64,000 nucleotides of DNA, taken from NCBI RefSeq assembly GCF_024609245.1, contig NZ_JANJYH010000002.1, positions 1-64,000 on the forward strand, in the 5' to 3' direction. Below, piece after piece: positions 15,858 through 24,230 of this stretch. Under the pieces are notes generated by a model. The model was given only the letters and a program-made list of their open reading frames with translations, did no database searches and was not told the origin of the DNA. Source of the DNA: Haloarchaeobius sp. FL176 (GTDB lineage: Archaea; Halobacteriota; Halobacteria; Halobacteriales; Natrialbaceae). The first letter of the stretch is position 1. The number at the start of each line of letters is the position of its first letter. Position numbers and translations under genes: made by a program.

Positions 15858-17282
15858 GTGAGCGAGGACGATTCTGCCGACGTTATCGAGGAGTGCCCGG
15901 GTGGCGAGGCCGTGTGGACGCGACGGCGCGCGCTGAGTGCGCTGGGCGCAGGTGGTGTCGGCCTGCTGGCCGGGTGTACGGGTGGGTCAGACGAACCAGC
16001 GCGGACCAGCGAACGAACGGCGACGGCCGCGACCAGCGCCCAATCGGAGACCGCGACGCCCACCGCGACGGAGGAAACGACGGCGACGACCGAGCGACCG
16101 CGAAACTACCGACTGCACCTGATTCCGGGACGGAACCGGAGCGTTCGGGCTGAGGTCTCGACCGACCAACTCGACCAGTACCGGGAGGAGTTCGGCACGG
16201 ATGTCGTGACGGAGGCCGGGGTGTTCTCGGAGCCGGCCGAGGACCACTGGCGGAACATGGAGGTCGACCTCCTCGCGCTGGAGTGGTGGCACGACAACGA
16301 CTACGAGAACATCCAGCACGACGAAGGCTCGCAGTTCGTCGAATCAATCGGAACAGAATCAGAACCAGGAACGATTGAGCACGAAGCCAAAAACAATCCA
16401 CGTATACCTTATCTTAATTCCGAAGGAGAATCAAATACTTACGGATACTTCAGCTATCAAGAATTCTCCGACTCAAACAGCGTTGGAGAAGCATTAGATT
16501 GGATACAGCGCTATCTATTCAACTTCCAAAAGAACTGGAATGATTCTGGGCCAATATCAACCGAAGATGAGCTATACACTGCCGTACTACAAGAAAGCTT
16601 AGATAACCATACCGAACTGGGGTCTCATTTCTGGGCGTTCGATCTGCCAGAGGCCAGTAGAAGCACACACGGAAACGGACTAGCATACGACCAAACTAAC
16701 AACGAACTCCGAATCATAGAAACAGTATCAGGTCCAGAAACCGCTGAATCAACATCAAACGGCCTTGATCTTCAATACCATCCCCTTGTAGAAGATTCGA
16801 ACTATCTGAACGAAGACCATGACGCGTACAACAGCTGGTGGCATCCGCTCCGGTTCGCAGACGACCACCGAGAAGATACAGTAGAAGGACACCACGACAG
16901 CCTAGACTTTGAGACGCGTAAGCTGTTCGCAGCTGATATACTGGCCGGAATCACGGGGGGTTACCACGACGAAGAAGACTTTGATAACAGTAAGACGAAT
17001 GTGGAAGCCGGAATAGCTATATCGACAGAATATATTGTCGGCTTAACAGATAAGCTTCTAAACTGGAACACAAACGACGAATATGACGCCGAACTCTTCA
17101 ATGAAATCAAAAACCAGGCCAAAACATACAGTAAACTAAGAAAAGAGGGAGAAAACTACGTTATGTATGGAACTGTTGAAAGCCCGAATGTCGCCAAAGT
17201 CGAATCAGCAAACCTCCTCGACCGTATCTGGAGAGACCAGCGCGGCCAGTACGACGACTTCGGCGAACATATCGAAACCTGA
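15858..17282 (+). CDS. Tat-exported lipoprotein with AT-rich mosaic core
   Basis: 474 residues from GTG. Residues 22-40 (RRRALSALGAGGVGLLAGC) form a Tat signal with a lipobox ending in cysteine, so it is exported folded and lipid-anchored. A threonine/alanine/glutamate linker follows. The main domain (about 85-474) is unrecognised; it contains YRLHLIPGRNRSVRAEV, EWWHDNDYENIQHDEGSQF and many tryptophans and tyrosines. Bases from about 16330 to 17200 are strikingly AT-rich with AGA, AAA and ATA codons, while both ends match the GC-rich genome. This suggests recombination bringing in a foreign core. It stands alone between minus-strand genes. Confidence 0.75.
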   Translation: MSEDDSADVIEECPGGEAVWTRRRALSALGAGGVGLLAGCTGGSDEPARTSERTATAATSAQSETATPTATEETTATTERPRNYRLHLIPGRNRSVRAEVSTDQLDQYREEFGTDVVTEAGVFSEPAEDHWRNMEVDLLALEWWHDNDYENIQHDEGSQFVESIGTESEPGTIEHEAKNNPRIPYLNSEGESNTYGYFSYQEFSDSNSVGEALDWIQRYLFNFQKNWNDSGPISTEDELYTAVLQESLDNHTELGSHFWAFDLPEASRSTHGNGLAYDQTNNELRIIETVSGPETAESTSNGLDLQYHPLVEDSNYLNEDHDAYNSWWHPLRFADDHREDTVEGHHDSLDFETRKLFAADILAGITGGYHDEEDFDNSKTNVEAGIAISTEYIVGLTDKLLNWNTNDEYDAELFNEIKNQAKTYSKLRKEGENYVMYGTVESPNVAKVESANLLDRIWRDQRGQYDDFGEHIET

Positions 17283-17329
17283 GCACGTCGCGAGGCCCCG
17301 AACCGCTACACGGCTGTGATTCTCACCCT

Positions 17330-18112
17330 CTAGCTCCGCAGCCGCCCGCCGTCCACCGGCACCGACGCCCCGTTCACGAAGCTCGCCCGGTCCGAAGCGA
17401 GGAACGCGACCACGTCGCCGAGTTCGCCGGGATCGCCGATGCGCCCCATCGGGATGCCGTCGGCCCAGTCGTCGAGCCCTTCCTCGTAGCTGTCGTACTC
17501 GCCGCGGTCGAGGCTCTGCTCGACCAGCTCCTCGATTCGGCTGGTCTCGTGGGCGGCTGGGAGGACGACGTTCGCCCGCACGTCCGGAGCCCATTCGCGG
17601 GCCACGGTCTTCGCGATGCCGACGACCGCCCGGCGAACGCCGTTCGAGAGCACCAGCCCGTCGATTGCCTCCTGCACGCTCGTGGAGGTGATGGCGGTCC
17701 AGCTGCCGGCGTCGCTCGCCTCGAGGTGCGGGTACGCCTCCTTGACGGTCCAGACGGCGCTCATCACGAGCAGGTCGTACGCCTCGTAGAAGTCCTGGTC
17801 CGTCATGTCGAGGAACGGTCCCGAGCGCGGCCCGCCGGCCGAGGTGACGACGTGGTCCAGCGCGCCGAACTCCTCGACCGTCGCCTCCACGATGGCCGAG
17901 ATGTCCTTCGGGTCGGTGATGTCGGCCTCCAGTGCGAGCACGTCGCCGTCGAGCCCCTCGAACGCGGCCTCGGCGTCGGCGAGTCGGTCGGCGTCCCGAC
18001 CGCAGATGGTGACGTTCGCGCCCTCGCGGGCCAGCGCCCTCGCGCTCGCGTTCCCGAGGCCGGCCGAACTCGCCGTGACCAGTGCGGTGTCGCCGTCGAG
18101 ATGCAGGTCCAT
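17330..18112 (-). CDS. Atypical short-chain dehydrogenase/reductase (SDR)
   Basis: 260 residues with a Rossmann nucleotide-binding motif TASSAGLG (13-20), acidic D64 of the adenine pocket region and HVVTSAGG (88-94). The catalytic serine region ITSTS is at 141-145, but the usual Tyr-x3-Lys is replaced: the sequence is VLSNGVRRAV, with N157 and R161 at those positions. Related SDR proteins with an LSN..R pattern exist in bacteria and archaea, so this is a subfamily trait rather than damage, yet the reaction is uncertain. Single-gene transcription unit; no neighbour suggests the substrate. Confidence 0.85.
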   Translation of the reverse strand: MDLHLDGDTALVTASSAGLGNASARALAREGANVTICGRDADRLADAEAAFEGLDGDVLALEADITDPKDISAIVEATVEEFGALDHVVTSAGGPRSGPFLDMTDQDFYEAYDLLVMSAVWTVKEAYPHLEASDAGSWTAITSTSVQEAIDGLVLSNGVRRAVVGIAKTVAREWAPDVRANVVLPAAHETSRIEELVEQSLDRGEYDSYEEGLDDWADGIPMGRIGDPGELGDVVAFLASDRASFVNGASVPVDGGRLRS

Positions 18113-18161
18113 GGACGTGACGACGGGGGCCGAGGACTAAGGGTTGGGGACGGCGGAATGT

Positions 18162-18596
18162 TCAGTTCGGGTCGTAGGGGTCGGTCGCGGTGTCGAGTCG
18201 ATACATCTCGTCGACAGCGTCGAAGTCGTCGTCGAATGCGTAGAGGTATCCCAGTCCCTCCGTCCGCATGTACCCGACGAGGCACGCGTCGACGAACGAG
18301 AGGGGTTGCTGCTGACGGAACAGTGCTTTTCCCGTCGCCAGCGCGTCGCCGTTGAGGGAGTCGATGTGGAAGCGGGTGTTCTCCTCGATTCGGTCGAGGA
18401 GGTCGACGGCTGCATCGTGTCCCGCGTGTGTCGTGAGCCCGTTCAGCGTCTCCGCGAGAACGTAGTCGAGGACCACCCCTTCCGGGAGCGACCCGTCGTC
18501 GATTCCACGGAGGATGGGGAGCGCGTCGTCGTGGGCACTGTCCCGTCGATAGGCCGCGGCGAAGAGAACCGACGTGTCGAGCAGTGCGCGTGGCAT
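18162..18596 (-). CDS. PIN-domain ribonuclease toxin, VapC family
   Basis: 144 residues. The acidic residues of a PIN active site are all present: D7 (LLDTSVLF), E49 (VLAETLNGL), D103 (SFVDACLV) and D122-D124 (AFDDDFDAV). It begins immediately after the antitoxin stop with no gap, the normal gene order for VapBC pairs. Expected activity is site-specific RNA cleavage held in check by the antitoxin. Confidence 0.88.
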   Translation of the reverse strand: MPRALLDTSVLFAAAYRRDSAHDDALPILRGIDDGSLPEGVVLDYVLAETLNGLTTHAGHDAAVDLLDRIEENTRFHIDSLNGDALATGKALFRQQQPLSFVDACLVGYMRTEGLGYLYAFDDDFDAVDEMYRLDTATDPYDPN

Positions 18597-18848
18597 CTAC
18601 TCGACGTCGACGCCCCAGGCGTCGTGCTCGGTCGTCACGTCGGTCTCGTCGTCGCCGTCGTACCCGTCGAACTCGGCGAAGGTGCCAGTTCGCTGTTGAA
18701 CGACCCGGACACGGACGCTCCCATCGTCCTCGATCTGCCAGCGGAGCTGGTCGCCGTCGTCGATGCCGAGTTCGCGACGAATCCGCGCCGGAATGTTCGC
18801 CTGGTTCCCCGACACTTTGCTCTCGGCGTCGGTGTGGTCGCTGCTCAT
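18597..18848 (-). CDS. AbrB/SpoVT-type antitoxin
   Basis: 83 residues with a swapped-hairpin AbrB domain: ESKVSGNQANIPARIRRELG then GDQLRWQIEDDGSVRVRVV (about residues 9-50), followed by an acidic toxin-binding tail. ATG at 18848 gives MSSDHTD; an upstream ATG would add a hydrophobic leader not expected here. Directly upstream of the PIN toxin. A perfect 18-bp palindrome 33 bp before the start is a likely operator for autoregulation. Confidence 0.87.
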   Translation of the reverse strand: MSSDHTDAESKVSGNQANIPARIRRELGIDDGDQLRWQIEDDGSVRVRVVQQRTGTFAEFDGYDGDDETDVTTEHDAWGVDVE

Positions 18849-18880
18849 ACTCGGAGGGTGGCACTGGAGCGTGAAAAGAA

Positions 18881-18898
18881 TAGTGTGGCGCCACACTA
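18881..18898. promoter_or_regulatory. Perfect palindrome, candidate operator of the VapBC pair
   Basis: TAGTGTGGCGCCACACTA lies 33 bp upstream of the antitoxin ATG, next to the weak TATA-like tract CTATTCTTTT on the minus strand. AbrB-type antitoxins bind such dyads as part of the toxin-antitoxin complex; binding here is inferred. Confidence 0.6.
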
Positions 18899-19007
18899 GG
18901 CTGGATGGAACGGCCCAACGATAGGACGGTGCGGAGACGCGGTCAGAAACTCGAAGAAGGCCGGTCGGTGGACTGTCCAGGTGCCTCGACGGGGGTTCGT
19001 TCGGCCG

Positions 19008-19493
19008 TCAGTTGCCCCAGAAGTTGTCGCGGCTTCCGAGGCGTTCGCGCTTTGGCGGCCGGTTGCTCGCTTCCTCCTCGTCCTCGCCGTCACCGTCATC
19101 CTCGCTGTCGTCTGCGTCGCTCTCCTCGCCCTCGCTCTCCTCCTCGTCGAGCTCGTCCTCCATCGGGAGGCGCTCGACCTCGTCGGCGCGGGCGTGGTTG
19201 TTGTGGACCTTCGTGATCTTCACCTTCGCGCGGGCCTCGGGGAGGACGCCGTCGACCATGACGATGAAGCCGTCCTCGGTCCGGCCGACGCCGGCACCGG
19301 ATTCGTGGATGTCGGTGACCTCGACGACGATCTCCTCGCCGCGCTTGACGGGCTGGGTCTTCAGGTCCGAGATGGGCTGGTCGTAGTGACCACACCACTC
19401 CATGCCACCACGGTCGCCGTAGTGGTTACAGCCCATCCCCGAGATCCGCTCCTGAAAGCTGGGGCAGTCGTCTGCGAGTGGACAGTCCGGCAT
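19008..19493 (-). CDS. TRAM-domain protein with cysteine-rich N-terminus
   Basis: 161 residues. C4, C10, C22 and C34 form a probable zinc or iron-sulfur site (MPDCPLADDC...GMGCNHYG...EWCGHYD). The TRAM beta-barrel follows at about 47-105 (VKRGEEIVVEVTDIHESGAG, DGFIVMVDGVLPE) and binds RNA in related proteins. The C-terminal 50 residues are an acidic disordered stretch ending SRDNFWGN. TRAM proteins in archaea act as RNA chaperones or accompany tRNA modification; which applies here is unknown. Confidence 0.85.
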   Translation of the reverse strand: MPDCPLADDCPSFQERISGMGCNHYGDRGGMEWCGHYDQPISDLKTQPVKRGEEIVVEVTDIHESGAGVGRTEDGFIVMVDGVLPEARAKVKITKVHNNHARADEVERLPMEDELDEEESEGEESDADDSEDDGDGEDEEEASNRPPKRERLGSRDNFWGN

Positions 19494-19762
19494 GGACTCG
19501 TGTAGCGGGGCGCGGGTCTAAACGCTTGCGCATCGGGGGACTGGCCGGCAGGACCCGCCAATGTGGCGGACCGTCGCCCGCCAACGCGCCGGCGGGACCA
19601 CTCTCGACCCCTCCGCGTTCGCGCTGCTCCCAGTTCGCCCCCAGCGCTGGTTGATATCGACCCTCGGTTGCTGCAAAAATGTCTGATAGCGGTGCTCTAC
19701 GGCCCGAATCGTTAACAGTGGCCCCTGCCTCGAATCCGGTACAGACGGATTGCGGACACCAG

Positions 19763-21259
19763 ATGACAACTGCCCGCCCGCCACAGTCTGTGGCGGCGGT
19801 GCTCGTCCTGCTACTCGTCGCGACGCCGCTGGTTGGGGCCACGGTGGTCGAGGCGGGCGCGGCCACGCCGCGTCTGGACGAGGCATCGCCGACGCAGCAA
19901 CGGTCGGGGGTTGGGGGAGCGTCCGACGCCGGTATGGTCGTCCGGTACGAGCTGTCGCCGGTCGACGCGGCCGACGGACGCGTTCGCGTGAGCGCCCAGT
20001 TCCGGCTCTCGGAGTCGGTCTCACGGGTCGCTATCGCCGTCCCGGACGGCGCGAGCGTCGAGTCCGTCACGGGCTTCGACGCCGCCGAGGACGGCTACGA
20101 CTACCGCTGGGACCGGCAGGGGAACGCGTCGATCACGTACGTCGTCGACGCCACGCGCTTCGCCAACGGCGGGCTGGAGTCCATCTCGACCGCGGAGTGG
20201 TCGTTCCTCTACGAGGATGCCGTCGACCTCGCGACCCTCGACTGGTGGTACTACGGCGAGAACCCGGGGAACAGCCGCACTCTCGCGCTCGCCGACGGCG
20301 TCGACGGGTGGGCCGGTGACGACGTGGCCGTGACCGGGGCGGTCACCGTCGCCGAGGAACGCCGCGATGGGCACACCTACCGCGTCGTCAGGCCCGACCG
20401 GGCCGACGGCGCACGCCCGGCCGACGAGGTGGTGGACCTGCTCGCGAGCGCCGACGACTCCTTCCCGGTCGGCGACCGCGGCGAGGTCACCACCGTCGTC
20501 CTGCCACCGGCGGCCATCCGCTCGGGTGGGCTGGCGACGGTTCGCCGGGGTCCCGACCGCGAGCTCTGGGCGCACGGCTCCACGGCGGTGTTCGCCCACG
20601 AACTCGTCCACGTCCGGCAGACGTTCACGCTCGCAGACGGCGACGACGGCCCGTCGATGCGCTGGCTGCTGGAGGGCATGGCCGAGTACCAGGCCGCAGT
20701 CGTCGAGATGCGGGCGGGGCGACTCCCCGAGGACCGGTTCCACGAGCGCGTCACCACCGACGCCGGGGCCGACGCGACGCTCGCCGACCGGTCGACCTGG
20801 GCCTCCGCGAACGTGCCGTACGACAAGGGCGAGCGAGTCGTCGCCGCACTCGACGCCGAGATACGTCGGGCCACCGACGGCGAGCGGAGCATCGTGGACG
20901 TGTGGCGGCTGCTGAACGCTCACGACGGCACCGTCAGCTACGCCGACTTCGTGGCGGCCGTCGAGGCCGTCGCGGGGACCGAGATGGAGAGCTGGCTCGA
21001 CCGGTACGTCCGGACCGATGCGGTCCCGAGCGTGCCCGCGGACGCACCCGGGCTGTCGGCGATGCCGGACGAGCGGCCGACGTCGCTCGACGCCGACGCC
21101 ATGGGGGCCGGCATCGACGCCGTTGACCCGGCAGCGGCCTCGCCCGCCGAAACGACTACCGTCACCGCACTGGGGGTCGAGCGCCCCGTCGCTGGGGCGC
21201 TCGTACTGCTCGCGGCGTTCGCGAGCGTGGCGTTCGGCCTGGTCGTCCTGCGCGAGTAG
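19763..21259 (+). CDS. Membrane-anchored zinc peptidase-like protein (HExxH)
   Basis: 498 residues from ATG at 19763, chosen because it starts the signal peptide (SVAAVLVLLLVATPLVGATV, about 9-28). An N-terminal beta-rich domain (55-200) precedes a gluzincin core: H279-E-L-V-H283 and downstream E304 in LLEGMAEYQ. A single C-terminal helix (about 470-495) anchors it outside the cell. The fold order resembles M61-like or basic secretory peptidases. It shares this layout with the gene at 39932. Substrate unknown. Confidence 0.82.
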   Translation: MTTARPPQSVAAVLVLLLVATPLVGATVVEAGAATPRLDEASPTQQRSGVGGASDAGMVVRYELSPVDAADGRVRVSAQFRLSESVSRVAIAVPDGASVESVTGFDAAEDGYDYRWDRQGNASITYVVDATRFANGGLESISTAEWSFLYEDAVDLATLDWWYYGENPGNSRTLALADGVDGWAGDDVAVTGAVTVAEERRDGHTYRVVRPDRADGARPADEVVDLLASADDSFPVGDRGEVTTVVLPPAAIRSGGLATVRRGPDRELWAHGSTAVFAHELVHVRQTFTLADGDDGPSMRWLLEGMAEYQAAVVEMRAGRLPEDRFHERVTTDAGADATLADRSTWASANVPYDKGERVVAALDAEIRRATDGERSIVDVWRLLNAHDGTVSYADFVAAVEAVAGTEMESWLDRYVRTDAVPSVPADAPGLSAMPDERPTSLDADAMGAGIDAVDPAAASPAETTTVTALGVERPVAGALVLLAAFASVAFGLVVLRE

Positions 21260-21319
21260 CCGCGGCGAGGGACCGCCCCGAACGCAACCGTTTCACCCCT
21301 CGCACCCCGAGCAGCAGGT

Positions 21320-22000
21320 ATGTCACGGCGCGTCCCCGAGATGGCTATCGTCGTCGGCGTGCTGTTCGCGTCCGGCTGGCTCGCGTTCGTCCTCCTCGTG
21401 GAGGGCGACCGGCTGCTCCGCGAGCCCGCCGGCATCCTCCCGGTCGTGCTCGTCGCCGCTGCTCTCTGTTACCCCTTCGCCGCCTGGGCGGTGTACTTCG
21501 ACGACGACCCCGCGGGGACGTTCCCGCCCGAACCGGTCGCCGTCGTCGGTGGCCTGCTCGCGCTCGTCCCGGTCGTCGCCGGTGCGCTCGGCGGTCGGGC
21601 GCTGTTCGGTCTGTTCGCCGGCACCGCCGTCGCACTCCCGCCGGCGGGCTACGCACTGAAGTACGGCGACTCGCTCCCGCCAGCACGGGCGAGCCTCGCC
21701 GGCGGGACGGTCGTCGGCGTCGGCGTGGTCACGGTCGGCCTGCTCGTGGAGCAGCCGTACCTCGCCGCCCCGGTCGCTCTCGCAGCCTTCCTCGGCGGCG
21801 TCGCCGTCCACGACCGCGCCGGCGCCCCGCTGCTATCGGCGACGCTCGTCTTCGGCGGGACCGCGCTCGTCGCCGCCGCGCTGGTCGGTGCGAGCGTCTC
21901 CCTGGGACACTCGCCGTCGGTCACGCTGGCGACCGCGCTCACGGTCGGCTTCGGCGGCGCTGTGGGTGCGCGGTTCCTCTCGAAACCGTCGCGCTGGTAG
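21320..22000 (+). CDS. Polytopic membrane protein, uncharacterised
   Basis: 226 residues with about seven hydrophobic segments (for example MAIVVGVLFASGWLAFVLLV and AALCYPFAAWAVYF). No family recognised; no charged residues suggest a transporter active site. It follows the peptidase gene by 60 bp and may share its transcript. Confidence 0.72.
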   Translation: MSRRVPEMAIVVGVLFASGWLAFVLLVEGDRLLREPAGILPVVLVAAALCYPFAAWAVYFDDDPAGTFPPEPVAVVGGLLALVPVVAGALGGRALFGLFAGTAVALPPAGYALKYGDSLPPARASLAGGTVVGVGVVTVGLLVEQPYLAAPVALAAFLGGVAVHDRAGAPLLSATLVFGGTALVAAALVGASVSLGHSPSVTLATALTVGFGGAVGARFLSKPSRW

Positions 22001-22008
22001 CGGGCGGG

Positions 22009-22269
22009 CTACAGCAGGCTGATACCCCACGCAACCAGCGCGATGGCTGCGAAGACGGCCATCAACACCAGTCCCGGCGTCTCCGGGACGGCCGGGTCGT
22101 CGTTCGTCAGTTGCTCGTAGGCGCTCGCGAGAACCATCCCGCCGCCACCGACCGCCATCAGCACGCCGCTGACGCTGAACTCGCCGGCGACGAGCGAGGG
22201 CACGCTGACGGCGGCGAGGACGAACCCGCAGACGACGAGCGAACCGTGATAGAGGAGGGCTCTGTTCAT
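22009..22269 (-). CDS. Small membrane protein with three helices
   Basis: 86 residues with three hydrophobic stretches near 8-28, 34-50 and 67-86 (LVLMAVFAAIALVAWGISLL at the end). Conserved-looking haloarchaeal small membrane protein, function unknown. It converges on the preceding membrane gene with only 8 bp between the stops and diverges from the PQQ-repeat gene. Confidence 0.68.
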   Translation of the reverse strand: MNRALLYHGSLVVCGFVLAAVSVPSLVAGEFSVSGVLMAVGGGGMVLASAYEQLTNDDPAVPETPGLVLMAVFAAIALVAWGISLL

Positions 22270-22380
22270 CAGTCACGGTTTCGCACCGGCAGCTGATAAT
22301 AGTTTGGTGACATTTCCGCCGTTATTATTTTGCCAGACGCCCATCAGCGTTATTAAAAGCCACCGTGTCAGTCGGGAGAC

Positions 22381-24093
22381 ATGGGGAAACGTTCCACCAG
22401 ACGACACTTCTTGACACGAGCGACGACGACCAGCGCGGTCGGCGCACTCGTCGCGAGTGGGGCGGGGTACAGCGACGGGCGAGCGAAGGCGGGAGCGGAC
22501 CCCGAAGTCGGGCTCCGGGACGGTGCCCGCACACAGGAACGGGCGCTCGTCTTCGTCGGGTCCAAAGACGGGACGTTGCACGCAGTCGGGGCAGGCACAG
22601 GCGAACGTCTCTGGGCGGTCGAGGGTGCCGCCGAAACAGCGCCGACGGTCGTCGACGGAACGGTTTACGTCGGCTCCGGGAACGGTTCGGTACACGCACT
22701 GGACGCCGCAACTGGCGAGACCTACTGGACGTTCAACCAGGCCTCCGGCAGGGTGACCTCACCGACGGTCGTCTACGGCTCGGTGTACGTCGGAACGAGG
22801 GACGAGTCGCTGTACGCACTCGATGCGGCGACGGGCGAACAGCAGTGGGCGTACACGACCAGTATGGAACATTTGTCGCCGATTTACTCGGCACCGAACG
22901 TCGTCGACCAAACGGTGTACTTCGGAACCCACCACTCCACGTCGGACAGCTGGTATCCCAGCACGGTCCACGCCCTCGACGCACAGTCCGGTGACGAACG
23001 CTGGGTGTTCGACGAACCGCAGGAGCCCGTCGACGCCTCGCCCGTCGCGGCCGATGGGACGGTCTACGCGGCCTCGCTGGACTACAGCCTGTACGCCATC
23101 GACGCGGCCTCGGGTGAGGAGCGCTGGCGCTTCGACGAACCCGGGAACGATGGATTCGGCGGAGCACCGGTTGTCGTCGACGACACCGTCTACGCACGGA
23201 GCTGGGGGACGAACCTGCACGCGCTCGAAGCCGCGACCGGCAGCAAGCGGTGGACGTTCTCGGAGCTCCCCGGACCGTCGGACGCCGCACCGACCGTCGT
23301 CGACGGCGTCGCCTACGTCGACCAGTACGCGGTGGACACGACGACCGGCGAAGCCGAATGGGAGTTCGAAACATCGGCCGACAACTTCTCCACCCCGACG
23401 GTGTTCCGTGGGACGGTCTACGTCGGCGCGACGGACGGGCGACTGTACGCAGTCGACGCGGGAAGCGGAGGCATCGAGTGGACGTACGACACGGGTTCGG
23501 AGATTTGGACCGCCCCGACGGTCGCCCCAGATTCGGCGGGCGGGCACAGTCGTGGGTCACGTGTCGCGCTCGGGACCGTGGGGCACCACCACAGCTGGGC
23601 CGGTGCCGAGCCGACGAGTGTGGAGACGGAAACCGCGACGGCGGTTCCAACGACAGTCCAGTCGGGCGACGGCGGGCCCGGGCCGACTGACCGGGGCGTC
23701 GACGCTGTCGGGTCGGGTGGTGGTCCGAACGTCCTCTGGCTCGCGCCAGCAGCCCTCGGGCTGGTCGGACTCGGCGGCGCGGCGTGGGCAGTCCGCCGCC
23801 GGTCCGTCGACGACGGTCCCGACCCCGGTGACGGCAGCGGCGGCGACCGGCCGGTCCACGGTGATTCCCCGGGGGCAGCGAGCCGAACGGAGACTCGGAC
23901 GCGGGTCGCCGAGGAAGACCCAGCGCCAGTCGGCGGGCCGCCCGCGTGCCCCGATTGCGGTGGGCAGAACGACCCGAACGCCCGGTTCTGTCAGCACTGT
24001 GGGGCGGGACTTTCGATACACTGTCCGTCGTGCGGGTCCAGGCTCACCGGCGACGAGGCGTTCTGCCCCGCGTGCGGTGACCCCGTCCAGTAG
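22381..24093 (+). CDS. Tat-exported PQQ-like beta-propeller protein with zinc-ribbon tail
   Basis: 570 residues. A Tat signal (RRHFLTRATTTSAVGALVASG) leads to seven or eight propeller blades between about 55 and 395, each with a GxVYVGxxDxxLYALDAATGExxW pattern. A linker and one transmembrane helix (about 445-465, WLAPAALGLVGLGGAAWAV) follow. The C-terminus holds two CxxC zinc ribbons (CPDCG, FCQHCG, CPSCG, FCPACG) that would be cytoplasmic. Likely a surface binding protein whose tail contacts cytoplasmic partners; no quinoprotein catalytic residues are evident. Confidence 0.85.
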   Translation: MGKRSTRRHFLTRATTTSAVGALVASGAGYSDGRAKAGADPEVGLRDGARTQERALVFVGSKDGTLHAVGAGTGERLWAVEGAAETAPTVVDGTVYVGSGNGSVHALDAATGETYWTFNQASGRVTSPTVVYGSVYVGTRDESLYALDAATGEQQWAYTTSMEHLSPIYSAPNVVDQTVYFGTHHSTSDSWYPSTVHALDAQSGDERWVFDEPQEPVDASPVAADGTVYAASLDYSLYAIDAASGEERWRFDEPGNDGFGGAPVVVDDTVYARSWGTNLHALEAATGSKRWTFSELPGPSDAAPTVVDGVAYVDQYAVDTTTGEAEWEFETSADNFSTPTVFRGTVYVGATDGRLYAVDAGSGGIEWTYDTGSEIWTAPTVAPDSAGGHSRGSRVALGTVGHHHSWAGAEPTSVETETATAVPTTVQSGDGGPGPTDRGVDAVGSGGGPNVLWLAPAALGLVGLGGAAWAVRRRSVDDGPDPGDGSGGDRPVHGDSPGAASRTETRTRVAEEDPAPVGGPPACPDCGGQNDPNARFCQHCGAGLSIHCPSCGSRLTGDEAFCPACGDPVQ

Positions 24094-24230
24094 TGGGTGT
24101 TCCGTCGCCACTGCCGTCTCGTCATCCTCGAAAGAATGGGCCACACAGGTGCTCGCTGCGGCTCACGACCACTTCCTCGAAAAAGCTGGGTAAAAGGCTC
24201 GTCCCGGCGTCCGGGTCGCGGGCTCCCAGT

